DNA from: Neobacillus endophyticus
GTDB lineage: Bacteria; Bacillota; Bacilli; Bacillales; Cytobacillaceae
Direction of reading: 5' to 3'
DNA: 64,000 bases
NCBI RefSeq assembly: GCF_013248975.1
Contig: NZ_JABRWH010000001.1
Coordinates: 1,550,001 to 1,614,000, forward strand
Shown here: positions 60,793-64,000 of the stretch, piece by piece
Numbering within the stretch: the first letter of the stretch is position 1
Layout of the letters: every line of letters starts with the position of its first letter
The notes under the pieces: generated by a model
What the model was told of the DNA's origin: nothing
Seen by the model: only the letters and a program-made list of their open reading frames with translations
The model's database searches: none
Position numbers and translations under genes: made by a program

Positions 60793-61764
60793 TTAATATT
60801 CCCTATAAGTAACTTCATAAGCTTTGGCACTTAAATCCTTTACTAAATCCATATGTACTAAGCCCTCAACGATATGTTCAAGAGGTATCCACACTTCATG
60901 AGTAGCTTGATACCCTTTTATTCCCTCTTTCTTCCCACGAACTATATCTATATTGTATTGGGAACGAACATCATGAGCGAAATTTTGTTTTTTAGTTCCA
61001 AAGGTTAGCATTAAGATGTATTCGTTACCTTTCACATGTAATTTAGCAAAACGCTTCTGTTTACGATTTTCATCTCTGTTATAACTTATTCCATTGTCCC
61101 TCGTCTTCTGTACGTACACTTTATGACCAATAGACCCATTTAATAATAAGTCATCTATTTTGCGAGCAATATCATAATAAGCATGAAATTGAATAAACCA
61201 AAATTCACGATTTCTTTCATTAAATCCTAAATCATAAACCAAACAAAACTGTTCAAACTGATTTAAAAACAATTGAGTTAATTTATCGTTGGCATTTATG
61301 TTTAGTCCTTTAAAGAAAGCTCTAATATCATCCCAAGTTTTGTAGATTTCTCTTGGTTTATTTCCGCCAAATAAAGAACAATGCCTATTAATCTGATCTC
61401 TACTCAGCCGGCCTTCACCAACTTTAGTTTCAATAACTATGTTGATTGGTTTATCTAAACCTTTAGTATATATCCCTCCATCTGGAATACTTGTTAGTTT
61501 TTCACTAAAGTCTTCAACAACCTGTGTATTTTCTGCAATACATAACAAATAATTGAAAGCTGCTTTATTATCTAAATCCCTTCCTTCTAGTACACCTTGC
61601 AACGTATACGCAAATTCATTTGTATTAATCTCTTTTTCACATAAATACTCTAGAAATAGTTTAGTGCACAAAGGATCAATATACTCCAAAACATTCAACA
61701 ATGACTTCGTAGCTTGATTCTCTCTTTGAGAGAACGGATAGAAAAGATTTTGATATGGTTTCAT
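60793..61764 (-). CDS. PD-(D/E)XK nuclease family protein
   Basis: 323 residues. The nuclease core is D95 (SIPDGGI), then IVIETKVGEGRLSRDQINRH with Glu112, Lys114 and Gln124 (the E-x-K with a distal Q). Such proteins usually cut DNA or act as stand-alone defence nucleases. The rest is helical and uncharacterised. ATG with AGGAG 9 bases upstream. It lies beside the phospholipase module, both on the minus strand, but a 460-base gap and no shared terminator make co-transcription doubtful. Confidence 0.8.
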   Translation of the reverse strand: MKPYQNLFYPFSQRENQATKSLLNVLEYIDPLCTKLFLEYLCEKEINTNEFAYTLQGVLEGRDLDNKAAFNYLLCIAENTQVVEDFSEKLTSIPDGGIYTKGLDKPINIVIETKVGEGRLSRDQINRHCSLFGGNKPREIYKTWDDIRAFFKGLNINANDKLTQLFLNQFEQFCLVYDLGFNERNREFWFIQFHAYYDIARKIDDLLLNGSIGHKVYVQKTRDNGISYNRDENRKQKRFAKLHVKGNEYILMLTFGTKKQNFAHDVRSQYNIDIVRGKKEGIKGYQATHEVWIPLEHIVEGLVHMDLVKDLSAKAYEVTYREY

Positions 61765-62220
61765 CTCTCAACACTCCTAAAACTCTACATTATCCTAATA
61801 TAATTCCATTTATAATAATTATCTATATTTTAACAGTGGCAGAAATAACTATTAAAATCTCTCAAATTGTTATCTCGGTTTGTTCTATCTTAAATAATAT
61901 TTGCTATATGTGAAACGAAGCTTTATTTAACTCTCTTGTATAACTTAACATTCTATTAATAGCTATCCTTATCCTTCCTTTGGTAATAATAGATGCCCTA
62001 TCTCTAACTACAGGAATGCGTCCGACTGCGGAAAAACGTTTCAATGGCCCTAATTTGATTATATCTTTATTCTAATATGAACTTCTGTGTATTTTCTGAA
62101 AATTAAAACTTATATTTTTTCTAATAAACTCTTAAATTATTAAAATTTGAAGGTACTATGTATTGCAACCAGATACTAGCCGGCAAACATTTGGATTTTA
62201 TGTTACGAGGACGATTCAAA
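61765..62220. other. Divergent spacer before the serine recombinase
   Basis: AT-rich, no repeats of note. An upstream ATG (62158) opens the same frame as the next small gene but has a weaker ribosome site. attL/attR cores cannot be recognised by eye. Confidence 0.3.
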
Positions 62221-62400
62221 GTGAAAAAGGAAAATTCAACTGACTATAATGCACATTATGCTTCAATTCTTTCATTAGAAAAAGAGCAGGGGAAAATTAA
62301 TGCTTCAGACTTCTTAGATTATTTTTCAGAGTTAATTATTAAACATTCGAAAACCCTTGAAATAAAAATATTAAATGAAAGAGCTATAACTAATGAGTAA
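62221..62400 (+). CDS. Small protein preceding the serine recombinase, 59 aa
   Basis: GTG 62221 has GAGGA 9 bases upstream; the frame could alternatively begin at ATG 62158 (80 aa). Residues DYNAHYASILSLEKEQGKINASDFLDYFSELIIKHSKTLEIKIL are helical and could form a small helix-turn-helix-like domain. The stop overlaps the recombinase ATG by 8 bases, so the two are translationally coupled. Possibly a recombination directionality factor, by position only. Confidence 0.5.
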   Translation: MKKENSTDYNAHYASILSLEKEQGKINASDFLDYFSELIIKHSKTLEIKILNERAITNE

Positions 62401-63910
62401 TAATAAAAAAACGAAAAGTAAAAATAGTAAAAAAAGAAAAAGAGCCTATGGATATGTAAGAAAAAGTCCAAACAATTATGTTGAAAATACATCAATCGAA
62501 AAACAAATTGAAGAAATAGAAAAATACTGTGAGTTGAATGATATTGAGTTAATCGAGATTTATACTGATGATCTTGTATCAGCAAAATCTTTTGAAGGTA
62601 GAGATGGCTTTAAAGAAATGTACAATAATGTACTCAGATCGGTAGATGATGTAGACTACATTGTTGTTTTTAAACAAGATCGAATCTCCCGTGATACCTT
62701 AGACACTTTATTTATTATGAAACGACTTAACTCCATTGGTAAACACCTTATATCAATTGTAGACAATGTTAATACTGAGGATCCTACTGCCAAAATTCTT
62801 GTACATGTATTAGCCTTAGTAGCCGAGCTTGAACGGGAATTCATTAATATTAGAACTTTTTCAGGTATGGAAAAAAGAGCTGATGAAGGTCACTTTTTGG
62901 GTGGGAAGGTCTTTGGTTATAAAACACATAATAAAGAATTGGTTATTGTGCCTGAAGAAGCTAAGATAGTGAAATATATTTTTGAAAAATATGCAATTGA
63001 GTTGTGGGGCTATAAAAAGATTGCTTCTACACTTAACCTTCAGGGGTTTCGGACAAAAAACAATAAGTATTGGACAATCAATGCTGTTAAAACAATTTTA
63101 GAAAACAAACTTTACATTGGTTATACTAAGTGGAAAGGAAAATATCAAAAGGGTATCCATACATCAATTATTGAAAATACTCTTTGGGAAAAAACTCAAG
63201 AGGTAATGAAAGCTAGAAGTTATACTCAACAAAAAATTCATCCGGGATCCTATCCTCTATCCGGATTATTAAAATGTCCTGAATGTGGTTCCCCTATGGT
63301 ACAAGGTAATAGCAGCAGTAAATATAAGTATTATCAATGTTGTAAAAACAAGAATAGTGGTGCAGTAGCTTGTTCCTCTAACCTTGTAAAAAAAGAATAT
63401 GCAGAGGCAACTGTTTTAAATGAAGTAACTGTTTATTTGAAGGATATCAATCTCTTTCAATATTTGGAATCTGCAACTAATTCATTTTTGTCAATGGAAC
63501 TTGAACCTTTACAGAAAGAAGCAGATAAAATAGAAAAACAAATAAAACACATTAAAGAAAAGATGCTTACGGTTATTGATCTAATGGACGATTCTTCCCT
63601 CTCCCTAGACGAAGAACTATTAAAAAATAAACTCTTTTCTCATCAAGAAGATTTAAATGAAAGGAATATGCAACTAGAAGAAATAAAAAGACAAATAAGG
63701 TTTAAAGAAGATCATGCATCTTGCGATATAATTAATTTCTGTGCAGTAAATTTTCTTGATTTTTATGAAACAATTACAGATGCAGAAAAAAAATCACTTT
63801 TAAATTATTTAATTAAAGAGATTGATGTTTATAAAGGAGATACAACTAAAGATCGCCAGATTAAAAGTATAACTTACAACTTTAGCCCTGATGACTTATC
63901 ATTGGTTTAG
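62393..63910 (+). CDS. Large serine recombinase
   Basis: 505 residues. A lysine-rich leader, then the resolvase catalytic domain with YVRKS (Ser25), the conserved VDYIVVFKQDRISRDTLDT, LVSAKSFEGRDGFKEM and AKILVHVLALVAELEREFINIRTFSGMEKR. The recombinase domain follows (VPEEAKIVKYIFEKYAIELWGYKKIASTLNLQGFRTKNNKYWTINAVKTILENKLYIGYTKW), then a zinc ribbon (CPECGS, CCKNKN) at about 300-335 and a coiled coil (about 375-455). This is a phage- or element-type integrase. No phage genes are in view, so the rest of the element, if any, lies outside. Overlaps a small gene upstream and ends at a terminator. Confidence 0.94.
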   Translation: MSNNKKTKSKNSKKRKRAYGYVRKSPNNYVENTSIEKQIEEIEKYCELNDIELIEIYTDDLVSAKSFEGRDGFKEMYNNVLRSVDDVDYIVVFKQDRISRDTLDTLFIMKRLNSIGKHLISIVDNVNTEDPTAKILVHVLALVAELEREFINIRTFSGMEKRADEGHFLGGKVFGYKTHNKELVIVPEEAKIVKYIFEKYAIELWGYKKIASTLNLQGFRTKNNKYWTINAVKTILENKLYIGYTKWKGKYQKGIHTSIIENTLWEKTQEVMKARSYTQQKIHPGSYPLSGLLKCPECGSPMVQGNSSSKYKYYQCCKNKNSGAVACSSNLVKKEYAEATVLNEVTVYLKDINLFQYLESATNSFLSMELEPLQKEADKIEKQIKHIKEKMLTVIDLMDDSSLSLDEELLKNKLFSHQEDLNERNMQLEEIKRQIRFKEDHASCDIINFCAVNFLDFYETITDAEKKSLLNYLIKEIDVYKGDTTKDRQIKSITYNFSPDDLSLV

Positions 63911-63942
63911 GAGAAAGGCAAACTGTCCTTTCTCCTTTTTTA
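63909..63942 (+). terminator. Terminator of the serine recombinase gene
   Basis: AGGAGAAAGG (63909-63918) pairs with CCTTTCTCCT (63927-63936), followed by TTTTTAT; the stem overlaps the stop codon. Confidence 0.9.
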
Positions 63943-63979
63943 TTTTCCATTGTATGATTAATTCAAAGGAGGTAATCAT

Positions 63980-64000
63980 ATGGAGATAAAGAAAGTTGCT
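63980..64000 (+). CDS. Start of an unidentified gene
   Basis: AAAGGAGGTAATCAT precedes an ATG whose first codons read MEIKKVA; the gene continues past the window edge. Confidence 0.6.

Noticed and set aside
1..64000. tRNA, rRNA, T-box or named riboswitches
   Set aside because: None of the characteristic conserved sequences was seen in any intergenic region on either strand.
62221..64000. Complete prophage
   Set aside because: A serine integrase is present but no capsid, terminase, tail or lysis genes are in the window.

Overview
The window reads as chromosome of a low-GC, motile, spore-forming-type Bacillaceae bacterium (Bacillus/Neobacillus-like). The grounds are AGGAGG ribosome sites with frequent TTG/GTG starts, a SigD-type flagellin promoter, a catabolite (cre) site, an OhrR/Ohr pair, KinB-like kinases, an adaA-alkA-ogt cluster, malate:quinone oxidoreductase and an HssRS/HrtAB haem-detoxification operon. 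No rRNA, tRNA or CRISPR array is visible.

Left half (1-34 kb), mostly core metabolism and signalling. After a truncated XRE regulator comes a 52-bp minisatellite. Then follow a flavin monooxygenase-like gene, an MHYT-PAS-GGDEF-EAL cyclic-di-GMP enzyme, an ACT-domain malic enzyme and an APC permease. A 3-hydroxybutyrate module (GntP permease, dehydrogenase, sigma-54 activator) has a recognisable sigma-54 promoter, paired activator sites and a cre box. Next are an LCP wall protein, the divergent ohrR/ohr pair, two orphan sensor kinases and mqo. An orphan flagellin gene at 21.5-23.2 kb carries a zinc-metallopeptidase domain (HEMTH) in its variable region, i.e. a flagellinolysin. Alkylation-repair genes, small housekeeping genes, a WYL-regulated cassette and a divergent HprK paralogue follow.

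Middle (34-46.5 kb): one operon hrtB-hrtA-hssR-hssS with an HssR-type direct repeat, decayed fragments, a DUF559-like nuclease/HTH protein, a GC-richer macrolide-type glycosyltransferase, a secreted protein with a small membrane protein, and a secreted S53 (kumamolisin-like) peptidase. Intergenic repeats are frequent: several arrays with a period of about 52 bp, and a dispersed motif around TACGGTTCACCG.

Right part (46.5-64 kb), an accessory region rich in recombination relics. It holds an IS110 transposase tail, a RAMP-like/HNH operon with two unknown proteins facing an XRE regulator, a lipoprotein, a palindromic MITE-like element and a decayed resolvase. It also holds a tyrosine recombinase, an LCAT-type phospholipase with a four-TM partner, a lone PD-(D/E)XK nuclease and a large serine recombinase. 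The RAMP-like/HNH operon and the LCAT/TM pair are the best candidates here for uncharacterised defence or mobile-element systems; the flagellinolysin is the most striking single gene. No database search was possible; every family call is by reading motifs.
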